Shown piece after piece: positions 45,252-58,860 of a stretch of DNA of 64,000 nt. Made by a program: the position numbers and the translations under genes. Positions within the stretch are counted from its first letter, which is position 1. Every line of letters begins with the position of its first letter. Origin of the DNA: Azadirachta indica. Its lineage: Eukaryota; Streptophyta; Magnoliopsida; Sapindales; Meliaceae. The DNA lies in the NCBI GenBank assembly GCA_022749755.1, contig CM040444.1:12672274-12736273 (forward strand), written 5' to 3'. The notes below the pieces were generated by a model. It did no database searches, had not been told where the DNA came from, and saw nothing but the letters and a program-made list of their open reading frames with translations.

Positions 45252-46920
45252 GGAAGAACAGTCAATACTTCTCTTTAATTTAGTCTAATTATCTGATATC
45301 CTTCACTATTTTAAAAATTATCCGTTACACTCAATCATTAATTAAATTAATAGAATATTCTGTTTCTTAAAATATTTTATTAAATTAACCTTGAATCACT
45401 TTTTGATAAAAGAAAAAATAATTGATGCCCCCCTCTATTTTAGTCTAATTATTCAATACCCCCTTATTATTTCAAAAATTATCTGTTATACTCAATTATT
45501 TATCATAATACAGGTAAATTTATCTTTTGATATTATAATAATTAAAAAATGAAAACTAAAAATTACATTAATAAAAATATTAAATTTCATCTTTTATTAA
45601 TATTATTTTATTTTTATAATTTATAAATAAAATAATAAATTATAAATTAATAAATTAACCCTAAAACACTAACCCTAACCCTTCTTTTTTTTCTTCCAGC
45701 CGCCTTCTTCTTCTTCTAGTCTTCTTCTCCTTCCTAGCCAATTTCTTCTTTTTCCAACCAATTTTTTCTTCTCCAAATCTTATTTCATAATTCATGGTAC
45801 TAGCAAAGCATAATATAGATATCACAAGCAATCCAATTACAAATCAGAGTACAGATATCAATAGAAAGTGAAGGTGGCAAAGTAGCTGACTTTGGCTAGT
45901 CCTACTGTAGGATTTGAGACAATGAGCCAAAATCATCGTACACCATCTCATAACAATTTTTGGTCGTGATTGGTGTGGTAAATGGTGTTGTTTGCCTACG
46001 AATGGTGTTGTTCGTTGAAGATTGGAGTTTAGATTGGTACAATAGTTGTGCCCGAAGAAGGACAAGAAACAAGAGTAGAGTAGACATAAAAATTTTAGGT
46101 CTTTTAGGTTTTGTAAAAAAATTTAAGAAGTTATTTGGATTGAAATTTGAATAAAGATAGGTGTGGGTTCATGAGGCAAAGACAGTGGTGGCTATAGGAA
46201 GAAGAAGTCTCGGTTTTGTATTTAGGGTTAATTTATTATTTTTATATTTAATATATAATATTTAGATATTTAGTTTATAAATTATTTTATTTATAAATGA
46301 TAATCTTTTTTCCGTAATCTTTCTATTTGACATTTCAAGAACAATTTTTTTTTTTTTTCAATTTAGAGATGAGAAGAATTTAAAGGTAAGAAGCAAAATA
46401 TATTTACTTAATTTTTGGAATTTTGTATTTTTTTCAATTTAAAGATGAGAATAAGAATACATTTATTTAATTTTTGAGATTTTGTATTAAATGATTATGG
46501 GAGCCACTCAATTCGGTAATTTTATAATTTATTTTACATTATATATAAATTTCAAATAATATTTGATAGGGTCCACTAACAATTGGATAGAAGTTATTTA
46601 TTTTATGAAAAAGTGATTAATGGTTAATTTAATAAAATATTTTAACAAATAAAATTTTTTGTTAATTTAATTAATGATTAGATGTAACAGATAATTTTTG
46701 AAATAGTAGAGGGTATTGGATAATTAGACTAAATTAAAGGAGAATATTAGCTGTTTTACTTTTATTTTTTAATTATTATAATGCGAAAAAATTAGTTTAT
46801 CCTTAATATTATAATTTAATCATTAGTCAAACTAACGATTGGGTGTAATAGGTAATTTTTGAAATATTAAGAGGGTATTGGTTAATTAGATTAAATCAAA
46901 GGGGTATTGGCTGTTCTTCC
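45252..46920. mobile_element. Non-autonomous Mutator-like (MULE) element, 1669 bp, 9-bp target duplication
   Basis: The element begins GGAAGAACAGTCAATAC and ends in GTATTGGCTGTTCTTCC, an inverted match. The 9-bp duplication ATTTCAAAA lies at 45243-45251 and 46921-46929. Terminal inverted repeats extend at least ~300 bp on each side and are themselves compound, with two related blocks (TCTAATTAT then TTTCAAAAATTATCTGTTA) per arm. A 9-bp duplication with long TIRs is the Mutator signature. No transposase is present. The interior (about 45660-46210) is richer in GC with CCTTCTTCTT tracts and no recognised captured gene. Confidence 0.8.
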
Positions 46921-46929
46921 ATTTCAAAA

Positions 46930-47696
46930 ATATTTTATTCACAAAATTGATATTTTGTTTTCTGAAATTAATTATTAAGTCAATGTCACCTAAATTGAAA
47001 AGAATTATACAAATAGTGGGATAGGCATGCTGGTATGTTAATGGTACACTTTTTGCTTACACTTGAAAAGCTTTAAGTTGAGATCCCTATTCATAGCATA
47101 GAAGTTCGAGGAATATCATTTAAATAAAGTGCACATATCATTCTTAAGCAACTTCAGCTTTCAGCTATATATATATACATATATATATATATATAACTTT
47201 TCCAATTCTTTTACGCAACCAGCATTTTTCTTTTTCAAATTATTCTTAAGAGTTGTCAAAAACAAGACCCGTTTTCTGATTATTAATATTATTGAAAGTG
47301 TCATAATTTGAGAAATTAAAGATTAATTCCATACTTCCTGCCATAAAATCTGGTGGTTTATTAGGAGTACAAGTCAAATTGTATTATTAAATAAATCAAT
47401 TTATGAAACATAGAAAGGCAATGAGCATGTGTGCTATCTGCAAAAGCTGGCAACCAAATTAAAGCTACAATTATAGTTGTTTTTAATTTTCTTTTAGTTT
47501 CTTGTCATTTATCTTCATTTCTACAAGCATTTTGATTAAGTTAATGAATTGGAAATTTGTTTTTGTTCTTTTGAGAAAATTGAATACGCTTGTTATGGGA
47601 AGCTGACTTGCTAAACTTTGTCAGTTTTTGATAGAACAAAAGAAGTTAACAGCGAGCACTTTCTACACAAGCAGCTTTTGTGCATTCATCTCCACC
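46930..47696. promoter_or_regulatory. Promoter and 5'UTR of the GT61 gene
   Basis: AT-rich spacer with a TA/CATA microsatellite at about 47165-47198. The last ~100 bp before 47697 are of leader composition; in-frame codons upstream of the ATG lack another ATG. Confidence 0.45.
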
Positions 47697-50234
47697 ATGA
47701 CTAAACCAGATCCACAGGTAGATAGGACCACCGCGGCCGCCGCCATCTCCACCACCAGTACCTACTCCAAGAAACACCATAGCCGCACCGTTTCATCATT
47801 CTCTTGCTACTCCCCAAAACTATCTCTGTTTCTTTTAGCCATTTGTGTTACTCTCTTCATTCTCTTCCAAATCCAATCCCTTCACAATCCTCCAACTTCT
47901 TCTCCTTCCTGGTCTTTCATTCATCAATGGCAGAAGGTTAAGAACTGTGACGAAGACTTGAAATCAATGGCTGAAAAGCTTCGTAATTCTGTCACGTTTC
48001 TCCCGCTGAAAGACTTACGTTATTCAGACAAAGCTCTCCAGGGTCACACATGGTTTATGAGCTCAATGTACGATTCTCACGAAGAAGGCGAGGTGCAGTA
48101 TCAACAGTTTCCATCAGAATCATCGCATAACAGATTGCTATGTCTCAAAGGTCGTGAAACTCACGACGGCTCCTGGAATTACTACGCTTTGGCCTGGCCT
48201 GAAACCCTACCTCATAACGCCACCCTCCTCAAAGGCTTAACCTTCGTTTCATACAACCACTACGATTACGGAAACATCTGGCATGGACTATCAGCAATGG
48301 TTCCATTCGTTGCCTGGCATCAGAAGAACACCTGCGAATTGCCCAGCAGGTGGATTCTGTACCATTGGGGTGAGCTCAGGCTGGGGATGGGACTCTGGCT
48401 GAAAACCCTGATGGAAGCGACGTTCAACGGAGAACCAAACATTGAAAGATTTGATGGGGTCAATGAAGATGAACCGGTTTGCTTGCAGAAAGCTGTAGTG
48501 ATGAGACACAACGAAGGAGGGATGTCGAGAGATCGGAGAATGCAGGTTTACGATCTGATGAGATGTAAGGCAAGAATGTACTGCAACGTGAGCCTGGAAA
48601 AGAAAGATGATGATAAAGCTATTGGGATGACACTGTTTATGAGAACAGGGCCGAGGTCTTTCAGGAATGAATCGGCCGTTGTCGGAATATTTCAGAAACA
48701 GTGTGCTCAGGTTGATGGGTGCCGGTTGACGGTGGCTCATTCCAATAATCTTACTTTCTGTGAACAGGTCAGTCTATCAAATTCCTTCTCATTAATGTTC
48801 GAAATTTAATTATTTAATTAACATTAATCTTGCTTACTATTTTTATTTATTAACTTACCAAGCTTATTATTGATCAAATTAAGATGAGCTCTGCAAAGTG
48901 CAAATTAATCCTGTAAATTTTTTTTTTTTTAAAGAAATTAAGGTAGTGATATACTGATTTAATATCTATATGTACATTTTTGTTTACATGAATTCAATAG
49001 AAATTTGGTTAATTGGTATAAGTTTTAATTAAGCATTCAAATTAATGTGTATTACATCTATTCTATAATCAGATTACTTGGAAGGCAAACCACATGACCA
49101 ATCACATGACTACTTTGCACCAATCTTACACTATCAAAGACTTTTTTCTCTCATTTTAAATGACTTGTTTTCGACTCATAAATCTCACTTTCATTTGTGT
49201 AAGAATAAGAATTATATATAATAGGAGTGACAACTTTTAACACGTACACCAGAGACAATTATTATATTAGGATTCATTTAATATGTGACATTGATTGACA
49301 AATGAATAAAATATATATGATACGGTGAATAATTTGGTTATAATTAAGGTGTTAGATTCAGTTTTAATTATTATATGATATATTAGGTTCATTTTAGTTT
49401 AGTTTAAAATTATATTATATATTAAAAAAAATTTTAATTATAATCATATTTGAAGTTTTAAAATTGATAAATGATCACTATATATTTAAAATTTTGTTAA
49501 AAAATGACCAATTTAATAATTTTTTAATAAAATTACACATAACTAATTCCATAAAAAAGTTGTTTAAAAGTAATTAAACTTAAAAATGATTTTCGAGTAA
49601 GCAAAAAACTTTCTTCTTCTTAGAAAGTATATTTTCTAACAGTCGCAAAATTAGAATTAATGTTCTGAGAGATTAATTCCTATACATTAACGTAAAATAT
49701 GTTTTACATATAAGATGGTACTCATCTAGTGCAAAAACAACTGTATATACAAAACTAAAGCATATTAGAGAGTGATGATTGTAATGCAAATTTTGGGGGA
49801 TTGGTTGATTGGATTGGAACTGCATGCAGGTGGAGTTGATGAGGAAGACAGACATTCTGGTATCACCCCACGGAGCCCAGTTAACGAACATGTTCCTAAT
49901 GGACAGAAACAGCAGCGTGATGGAGTTCTTCCCCAAAGGCTGGCTGAAGCTCGCCGGCGTCGGCCAGTTTGTGTATCACTGGATTGCTAGCTGGTCAGGG
50001 ATGAGGCACGAGGGTGCTTGGCGAGACCCCGACGGCGATACCTGCCCTTACTCTGAAGACGACCGCCGTTGCATGTCGGTTTACAAGAACGGAAGAATCG
50101 GATACAATGAAACCCAGCTCGCTGAATGGTCTGCAAATGTTCTTAACGAAGTGAGAACAAGAAAGCAGGAAATTGGAAAACAAAAACAGAATGATTCTGC
50201 TTCCATTTCTTATGGATCATGTGGTTGTCGCTAG
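47697..50234 (+). CDS. Glycosyltransferase family 61 (DUF563) protein
   Basis: Two exons, 47697-48767 and 49830-50234 (donor CAG|GTCAGT, acceptor GCATGCAG|GTGG), give 491 aa in frame. The layout is that of a type II Golgi enzyme: a cytosolic N-terminus with basic residues (KKHHSR), one membrane segment at about 41-60 (KLSLFLLAIC to LFQIQ), a stem, then the DUF563 catalytic domain from about 130 to 440. Motifs include NYYALAWPETLPHNATLLKG, YDYGNIWHG and the family-defining SPHGAQLTNMFLM at about 369-381. GT61 enzymes transfer pentoses or GlcNAc to xylan or N-glycans. This subgroup ends with PDGDTCPYSEDDRRCMSVYK-type sequence and has no assigned substrate. The start is the first ATG (MTKPDPQVDR). 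There are no defects. Confidence 0.93.
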
Positions 50235-53070
50235 ACTATATTGGTAATTATATTTATCTTTTGATTTATCATGATCGGCTGATTAATTTTCTTTTCATTA
50301 ATTGTAATACTAATTTTAAATTGAGTTGCAGAGATGGAGATTAATCCATTATATTTTTTTCTTTCGAATCAATATTTCTTTTTTTGTTGACAATTAATAG
50401 TATTTCCATGATCAATCCCATCAATTTTTTAGTTAATTAGTTTTATAGTTTATATTTATTAAACTTGAATTTTTTAATAGTACATAGATATATATATAAT
50501 TTACTAATATTTAAATTGAAAACTTATTAAAAGTTAGCAGTCAAAATTGTTGTAAGTCTACCACCCACAAAATATGTCTCTAATTTAAGAAAAAATTTAT
50601 CCAACACGATTGTAACGACTCAAACTTCTCTTTTTATGAAAAGAAAAAAAATATATTTTTTTAATTTAAAATTGTTTATTGATCTAATATAATCCTTTGA
50701 ATATTTTTTAACACCTCTTTGCTTTTATTTAATGTAAGATAAGCATTTATTTTTACCATTTTCTTATTTGTTAGGTAAAAATTTATATCAATATCAAAAA
50801 TGGTTCTAGACTTCTAGTATTATATTATATCATCTCATATGTTCTAATATTATATTATATTTTCAAAATTTTATTGAATCGATATAGTCAGTACATACAA
50901 GGATAAATTAAACATAACTCAATAAAAATTTTCATACTTATTTTAAAAGGTATTTTGAATTTATCTATAAATCAATAACAAAATGTGTAATTGTGTATTT
51001 AGATGAGGAGATGGGTAAAGACGAATTTTGGAGGAGTGCTAACTTAAGTAAGTCCATGACGTTTGGGCTGAGCTTAAAGCCCAATAAGCCCAACATGAAC
51101 AACAGAGATATTATTTGTTTTTGTCCATAATTTTATACATAATAACTTGTTCTTCAAAAAAGTTCTAAATAAAAATAAAAAATCTTACTTACGAAACATT
51201 CAACTCTTACCCTCTATTATTGTTTGACTTCGGAACAATTTAGGAGTGTCGTGTCTTAAACTATCCTAATTATGCCTAAAAACTAATTTTATACACATTA
51301 ATAATAGTAACAGAAACAATATAAATTTATATGCAATTGCTCAAGAATTGCAATTTTAAAGAATGTTTATCTTTTATGAGAATACCCATGCTAGAATATG
51401 GGTTTTTTAATTGGTGTTTTATGAAAAGAGTGATGTATTTGCATTAGTTTATGCTAATAAAAATCCTTTTCTTATTTAATTTTTCAGTCACTCATAAATT
51501 AAATTAAAAAAAGAAGTAACTAATGATTTTAAGAAAAAAAAAGATTGAATCTCAACTAAAAATTAATGGATGCCAAACAACAAAGTCAATAAATTGTATG
51601 AATAGCACATAATTCAATAAAGAACAGACAAATTTCTCAATAACAAGAATGAGTTGGACCCTGCAAATTCAATTAAAGTAAATACTTATTTCAGCTGAGG
51701 TCACAATTTGGTCACTCCACATAAATTTGATGAAATTAAATAGATTTAGGTTTGAAAAAATTAACGCAAATAATAATCATTTTATATTTGTTTTACTTGT
51801 TTAATAATTATGTTATATTCATATTTAATCTTTTTAACCCGTTTATTTATTTAAAACATATTTATGATTTGTATAAAAATGTAATTAATTTTTGTTATAT
51901 TTATAAAACATTTAAAATAAAAAGAACGTTTATATTATTTAGCCCAAATCTAATGTTTAAACAAATTCAATACATAGATGTAAGAAAAAATATAAAAAAA
52001 ATAAAGTTGAAAACCCTAATTTTATTTAATTATGACTAAATGAATAATCGCATTTAAATTAATTGTATCTTGACACAAATAATTTAGTTGTTCATTAATT
52101 TTATACAAACGAATCGTATGTGTCACTCGCTTAATAAATTGGCTAATTCATATTTAAATCTTTGATACAATTAATAAACGAATCACATTGTTATTAACTG
52201 AAAATTTTGTTATACCAACTAATGACAAAACATTAATAAAATTTGTTTACATGAATTATGACTCCTAATTTTAACCTTCCACTAATAGTTTAATATTAAG
52301 GGTTTACCTCCCTTTTTGTTAACTGAAAAGAAACTTACTTTGTTCGATTCAATATTCTACATTATATTTTAAAAAAAATAAAAATTATAATTAAATAAGT
52401 AAAATTTATTGTATAATAAAAAAAATTAGAAATAGTAAAATAATTAAGACTGTCCTAATTCACAAGTTTTATATATCCACTTGTCAAGTACTAGGAACTA
52501 ATCTCCTCACCCTCAACAAATTATTATTATGAACCTTATTGTCATTAAAAGGATAATTTAATTAATGTTATTATTTTTCGTGAGAAAGTAAGAGATTAAC
52601 GATTTTTTTATTTTTTAATTTAATTTAAATTTATATATAAATAAAGACGGGTTGGATCCCAATCAAACATTCTAAACATTCATTATAATAAATAAAACAT
52701 AAATTGATATCAGTAATTATAGATATAAAAATATCGGCTAGTGGAAGTAAAATAGGAAGTGGAGTTATTTTTACATTCTCTTTAGATAAAGAGAGAGGAC
52801 TACTAATATTGTTTTGAAATATTACTACTATTATTATTATTGTTATTATTATAATAAAATACTTAAAAATTATAGATTTTTCATTCAAGTATTTAATTAA
52901 CATGGTATCAAAAATAAAATTTGTCTTGTGTTTAGATTTGTGGGTTTTACAATTTTTTTCATATTTTTAAAATTTTAAATTAAATCCACTAATTAATCAA
53001 TTCTATATATATATATATATATGTATACATATATACATACATACATGTGTGTATATATATATAATTGATT
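50235..53070. other. Gene desert, part 1: AT-rich, no gene recognised
   Basis: Sequence is AT-rich with long A/T runs. Open frames are short and compositionally biased (Phe/Ile/Lys/Asn). An (AT)n / (ATAC)n microsatellite lies at about 52995-53065. Confidence 0.6.
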
Positions 53071-53079
53071 ATTTATAGA

Positions 53080-53710
53080 AAATATATTGAGATATGTTTA
53101 TATATCTCTCCTAAGATTTGCAAAAATCACAAGTGGAGAAAAAGCTTGTAAAAGTTCACAAGAACGTCTCCTATTAGTCTACTGCAATATTTCCATCCAA
53201 TTGACAATATGTTGACGGTTAAAAAAAGGTTGAATAATTAAAATAGTCTCATCAATGTCTATTAATAAAATTACAATCCTATTTTTTTTAATCTATTTAC
53301 TTTTTTTCTTTTAAATTCTTAATCTACTAACTGTTTGAAATAATAAGAAAAAAATTATTTTTTATTTTTATTTTTCTTATTATTATTATTTTATTTTCGT
53401 ACAACAATAATTATTACTTATCTTCTCAAACAACAAATAAAAAATAAAAAATAAAAAAATTCATAAATTTCAAATACTATATTTGAGTCAATAGATTAAG
53501 AGTTTAAAAGAAAAAAGTGAATAAGTAAAAGAAAAATAGAATTATTAATATCTGTTGATAAGATTATTTTGATTATTTAATATTTTTTTAATAATTAATA
53601 TATGATCAATTAGATAAAAATATTATATTAATTTTTACAAATATTTTCTTTTATATGTGATTTTCACAAACTTTAGGAGAGTAATGTAAATGTCACAATA
53701 TATTGAAGAA
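53080..53710. repeat. Fold-back (inverted repeat) element, ~630 bp
   Basis: Two arms pair. The outer blocks are about 53080-53135 (ATATTGAGATATG, then CTCTCCTAAGATTTGCAAAAATCAC) with the reverse complement of 53650-53708. The inner blocks are about 53228-53340 (CTTTTAAATTCTTAATCTA) with the reverse complement of 53480-53590. The centre is AT-rich. It resembles a MITE or a Foldback-type element. Confidence 0.55.
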
Positions 53711-53860
53711 GAAGAAGAAGAAGAAGAAAGGTAGGACAAGGGTGAAAGGTCCAACATATGAATGTGTGTGAAATGGAGACATAATGCATGTGGATATCAC
53801 AACGTCGCTCGACTCCCAACCCTACCCAATCTAATCTAATCTAATCTAATCTAATCTAAT
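53706..53860. repeat. (GAA)n and (TAATC)n microsatellites
   Basis: GAAGAAGAAGAAGAAGAAG begins near 53707, and a run of AATCT pentamers covers about 53829-53860. Confidence 0.9.
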
Positions 53861-56800
53861 AAATTATAATAAAAATATTAATATTAGTTATATTTTGAAT
53901 TCCCATGCAAATTTAAATAAAATCAAATAATATAATTTTATAATTACTTATTATAGATTTTGTTCATATACATTAATCAAAATAAATAACTGATATAATT
54001 CAACTAAACGCATGTAACACACATGCTATGCTTTATTAATTTAAAGTTCTTGTTTTAAATTTTAGAGAATATATATATATATATATGTGATTTTTTTTAA
54101 TCGTGAATATGTATACCGTGAACATTGAATTTGAACCATCACAGTATTCTTAGAAAATAATTTTTATTATCATATGGTGACCTTGACCCATAATGTGATT
54201 TTTTTTTTCTTTTTAATTTTTTATTAATCTATTAACAATAAGAGAAAATTTTCGAAATTGATCGAATTTAGGAAGTGGCTCATAATTTTAATTATTTAAA
54301 AAAAATTATTCCAATAATTTATTAGTTTTCTATATAGATATGATTATATATAATGGTTCCGGAAAGGGGAAGACACCCAAAAGGTTTTGCTCACACCACT
54401 AGAAATATTCTCAAATATTTTATTATATACATCCTATTCTCGGAAACCTCAATAATAATAATAACAATAATCCATTAAATCACATAAACAATTCTTAATT
54501 CTTAATTTCTTTTTAGTGTTTATGATATAAAGTTATGGATAAAATTGATGTTTGAAAATAAATTTTGTAAATTAGAAGTTTAGATCTCTATTTGAATTTA
54601 TATTTTCAATTCATATCACACTGAAGCATGTAACAATTTATAGTAAATTATATAAAAATTTATGGGTATTGATTTTATAAAGTAACAATACATGTATGAA
54701 TAATTTATAACAAATGAATAATTTTCATGACAAAAATTCTAATTAAAATTTTATGAAAATAATTATTACAAAATTTTATTAAAATTTTTATTTAATTTTT
54801 ATCATCTTTTCTCAATTTAAAGAAGAAATTTTGCCTACTTTTAATTTATTTCGACATTATACATATTCTAATATTGATGAACGTACAAGAAAGTATTATT
54901 TTTATTTTTTGTTGAAAAAATTTATCAATCGGTAAGAATTATAACAAGTAAGTATTTATATAAATATTTAATCAATCTTATAGCTTTTTTAATCACATTA
55001 TTTTAATAACTAAAGTCAACTTAAAGACCATTTCATTTATACCTCCATCTAATTTTAAAGAAATTTTTATCATGAATATATTTCTATATGCAACAAATAA
55101 AATGTATATCGGCTTTCTCTAAAAAAGATAATGTTATTTATGTCAATATTTTATTGCAAAGTATTATTACAATATGATATGAAGGGATCTGTTTCCCAAA
55201 AAAAATTAATTAAACGATTTTTTAATTAACACGTGTACCAAATATATGTGGTAACGTGGCCACAGCCTCTACCACTAATAAGAAATTAGAAAAATAAGAA
55301 GACTGAAGTCTGAAGCCCCGGGAAGTTCGCTATAATGTATTTTAATTTTTATAAAAAATTATTTAAAAAATTTAAAAACACTTTATATACATATGTATAT
55401 ATATATATATGTATATATGTATATATATAAAGGCGTATTAACCTAGTAATTTTATATATATATTTACATTAATTTATAAACTGTTAAATATATTATTTCT
55501 AGCAGTTTAAGATTAAATTTGATATATATATATTAATTATAATATAGTAATTACGTATTAATTATATATATAATTTAATTTTAATAATTAAAAATATATA
55601 AATTTATTAATTTATTAATAATACAAATATATGTATAAAAATATGCCCATACTTTCCATGTATGTATTATATAAACATGAAATTGAGAATTTCATTGAAA
55701 AATAAATAGTATTTATTGCATGGAATTAATATTGATAACAAAAGGAATAAAGTCCATGCAAGAAAGAAGATTGCATCGAATTTTGATAGTGAAATTACAC
55801 AAGGCTTGTACTAGTTTGAACTCCCCTCTTGTCTTTATTTATCATAAAGGAAAAAGAGAATAATATGCCAAAGTGTCCAATATGATATAAAAAATTACAT
55901 TAAAAATTTTAATTATTGTTTTTATTTACATTAAAAATTTTAGTATAATCATTATGATAATTTTAATTTTATTTTGGGCATAACTCGGATGGTTTGAGAT
56001 ATATTGAACACTTTAAAACTATTTTGAATTCAAGTAATAAAAAAGAGTAAGAGTGTGATGTCTTATAATGAAAGTTACCACTCTTATTCAAAATATTTAA
56101 AAAAATGATAATTTTAAGTATGTAAATTAATTAATATTTACGTTTTTCATAAATTATCATAATATATATAATTAAAATATGATGTTAATATTCAATAAAA
56201 ATTTTACACATATGTTGCTTAGTTTATAAATAGTTAGACTAGCTCGATTTAAATAAGTCCGTTATATTTATGTTGTATGTATCATGTTAAATCAAACTCT
56301 AAACTTTCTATTTTTAATTTTTCATTTATTAAAATTACCAAAATATTGTTCATTTTAATTTTATACAAGTATTGTTAAATTTCAAATTATTTTAAGATAT
56401 TCTATTAATTATTGGTGATTTTGTGTCAGTCTGTTTTCCATTCTCATCAAATACACTTATACAATGTCAACTTATTATTTTTCATGTCTAGTAAATACCT
56501 CTACTCAGTAATATAAATAAATAATAATACAAACACCAAATTAACAATCTGTTTTTTAATCAAATATTATTTATTTATTTATTTATTTTGAAATGACTGA
56601 TTTGTAATTTTGTAATTGGAGGTATAATAAAATAGGGAAGTGAAGACATAAAACTTTATAGAATATATAGATGATTGAAAGAGTTTGATGAATTGAGAGA
56701 ATGGAGTGGAGAAGAAGCATGGGATAGTTTGCAATCAAAGGACCCACTTTCCTTATCTCCATCATTGTCTGGTAGGAGAGTTGTAATTGCTATTTTTCCT

Positions 56801-57830
56801 CTCAATCAATTTCTTATATAATTCCTATAACCACCCTACAATTATTATTATTATTTTTTGATTCATAGAATATAATTCTAATAATTAATCTATATCATCA
56901 CTTTAAAAGCATGACCTTTCTTTTCTCCCCTATCCTTTTCTAAAAAATTTAATTGTTAATACAAAAATGAAAATGTCACTCGTGTTACTGTTATCAAGTG
57001 TTAATTTGATTTTATCAATTTAAAATTTTGAAATTTTGTGATGCATTTTTTACGATTCTCACGATATTAATTAAACACATCTTCTTAATTAAAGATTATT
57101 GGTTTTAAACTAATAATACTGTCTATCATATGTTTAACTTAAAATTTAATAGAACAAAAATTCGGTCGAATCCTCATGCTTTATTAAAATAGTATCATTT
57201 GCAGTGAGTTCGTGTTATTTTTATACTTATTTAATCTATTTTACAAAGATGAAGATGTAGTAGATGAAACTAAATTCTAATCTACTTGAAAAGTTGTTAT
57301 AGATTAGATTGTAATCCTCTTACATTGAATTTCAAAAAACTCAACTCTAATTCAAGATCAAAAAAATTTTACATATTAATTAATAACAAATCACATAAAC
57401 TAATGAATACTTAGTTCATAATTCTCGTCTAGACATTTGGACAAGCGTTCAACCACATGCAGGTCTGCATCTTTCTAAAATACAAATTTGATTAAATTTT
57501 TTAGAATTTAGTGTAAAATATTAATATTATTTATATAAAATATATAAAATACAACCATTTATACTAAATTTATGCGGACTTCTTCCAATCAAATATTTTA
57601 AAAGATACAAATGTTTGCACTTGAAAAGTTAATCATGCATACATATACATCAAAAACATTGTATGATGTAACATTTGAACCAAAAAAATATATATATGAA
57701 CTTGGAATGAAGTAAAGCTAGTGGACACAAAAAAGAGGCATAAAGATATGAAATGAAGCTTAAAACAATTGCAAGTCAAGCAAACAAGCGAGGAAGCATA
57801 TCTCCATTACATGCACAATGGAAAAGTCCT
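53861..57830. other. Gene desert, part 2: AT-rich, no gene recognised
   Basis: Contains TA-rich microsatellites near 54068-54090 and 55385-55430. A short, weakly hydrophobic minus-strand frame at 56583-56765 has no recognisable motif. No RNA gene or transposase was found by eye. Confidence 0.55.
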
Positions 57831-57832
57831 AC

Positions 57833-57873
<41 letters not shown>
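57833..57873. repeat. (AAT)n microsatellite
   Basis: About 13 uninterrupted AAT trinucleotides. Confidence 0.95.
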
Positions 57874-57875
<2 letters not shown>

Positions 57876-58489
57876 TGAGATTGCAATTTTCAGAGACAAG
57901 CACTAGTCACTAATCTATATACCAAATACATAACATTTTAAAAGATAAATAAAAGGAAAATCTTTTATGAAAGATCGAACATAATCATTTATCATCCATC
58001 AACTTCAATATGGACCTACCACTCTCTATTTTAATTTAATTAAAAGAAAAATATATTAACTAATACTCCAAAAACAGTGGGGACCCATAAACTGACCCTT
58101 TTTGGAATCAACGATCTTGTAATTTCCATAAATTTATTAATGGGTCTCTACAAATTTATTATTTATACGAATATATTGTTTATTGTACAGCAACTATTTA
58201 TTTCTTGGTCCATGTATAATTATGTGGTCAATATGCAGCCATAAATATATATATATATATATATATTTGACCTTTATGAATGAATATTAAAAGTTTGTAA
58301 TTTTGAAATATAAACGTTATAATTTTAAAATTATAAATGTTATAATGCGATTAATAATTTTTTAGTTGGGATAATTAGTATTGTAATCTCTAAATAAAGA
58401 AAGGGTTTAACTCCTCTCAAATACTAAGTGTAGAATCATTTTCTTTTCAAAAGGATGAAGATACTTCATTTGAACTAAAGATAAATTTA

Positions 58490-58860
58490 CAAGTGACACT
58501 ATAGTAATATTAGTAGATTGTTATAATATAAAGTAACAATTAAATATAGATCTACGAATAGCGTTATAGTAATATCATTAAATTATTATAATACAAAGTG
58601 GCATACAAAGTTTTGGGATTAAACTTGACATATATTTCAATAATATGTTAAGTAATTTATTTATAAAAATGTTAAAACACGTGATAGTAATAAGAAATAA
58701 CGACTATATGTAGATTAGTGAGTGAAGCCATGGTAATATCAATAGATTGTAATAATATGAAGTGACATAATAACTTTTGGGGTTCAAATTTTGCATACAT
58801 TTCAATAACACATTGAATACTATTTTTAAAAGAAAATAATTAAAACACGTACTTTTGAGG
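58490..58860. repeat. Degenerate tandem duplication (~160-bp period)
   Basis: The block at about 58559-58690 (TTATAGTAATATCATTAAAT, then AAGTTTTGGGATT, then TTAAAACACGTGA) recurs at about 58720-58855 with substitutions. A shorter third copy of the first part is at about 58495-58540. Confidence 0.6.

Noticed and set aside
51752..52903. Open frames of 90-95 codons at 51752-52039 (+) and 52631-52903 (-)
   Set aside because: Strong Ile/Lys/Phe/Asn bias, no domain, and both lie in simple AT-rich DNA.
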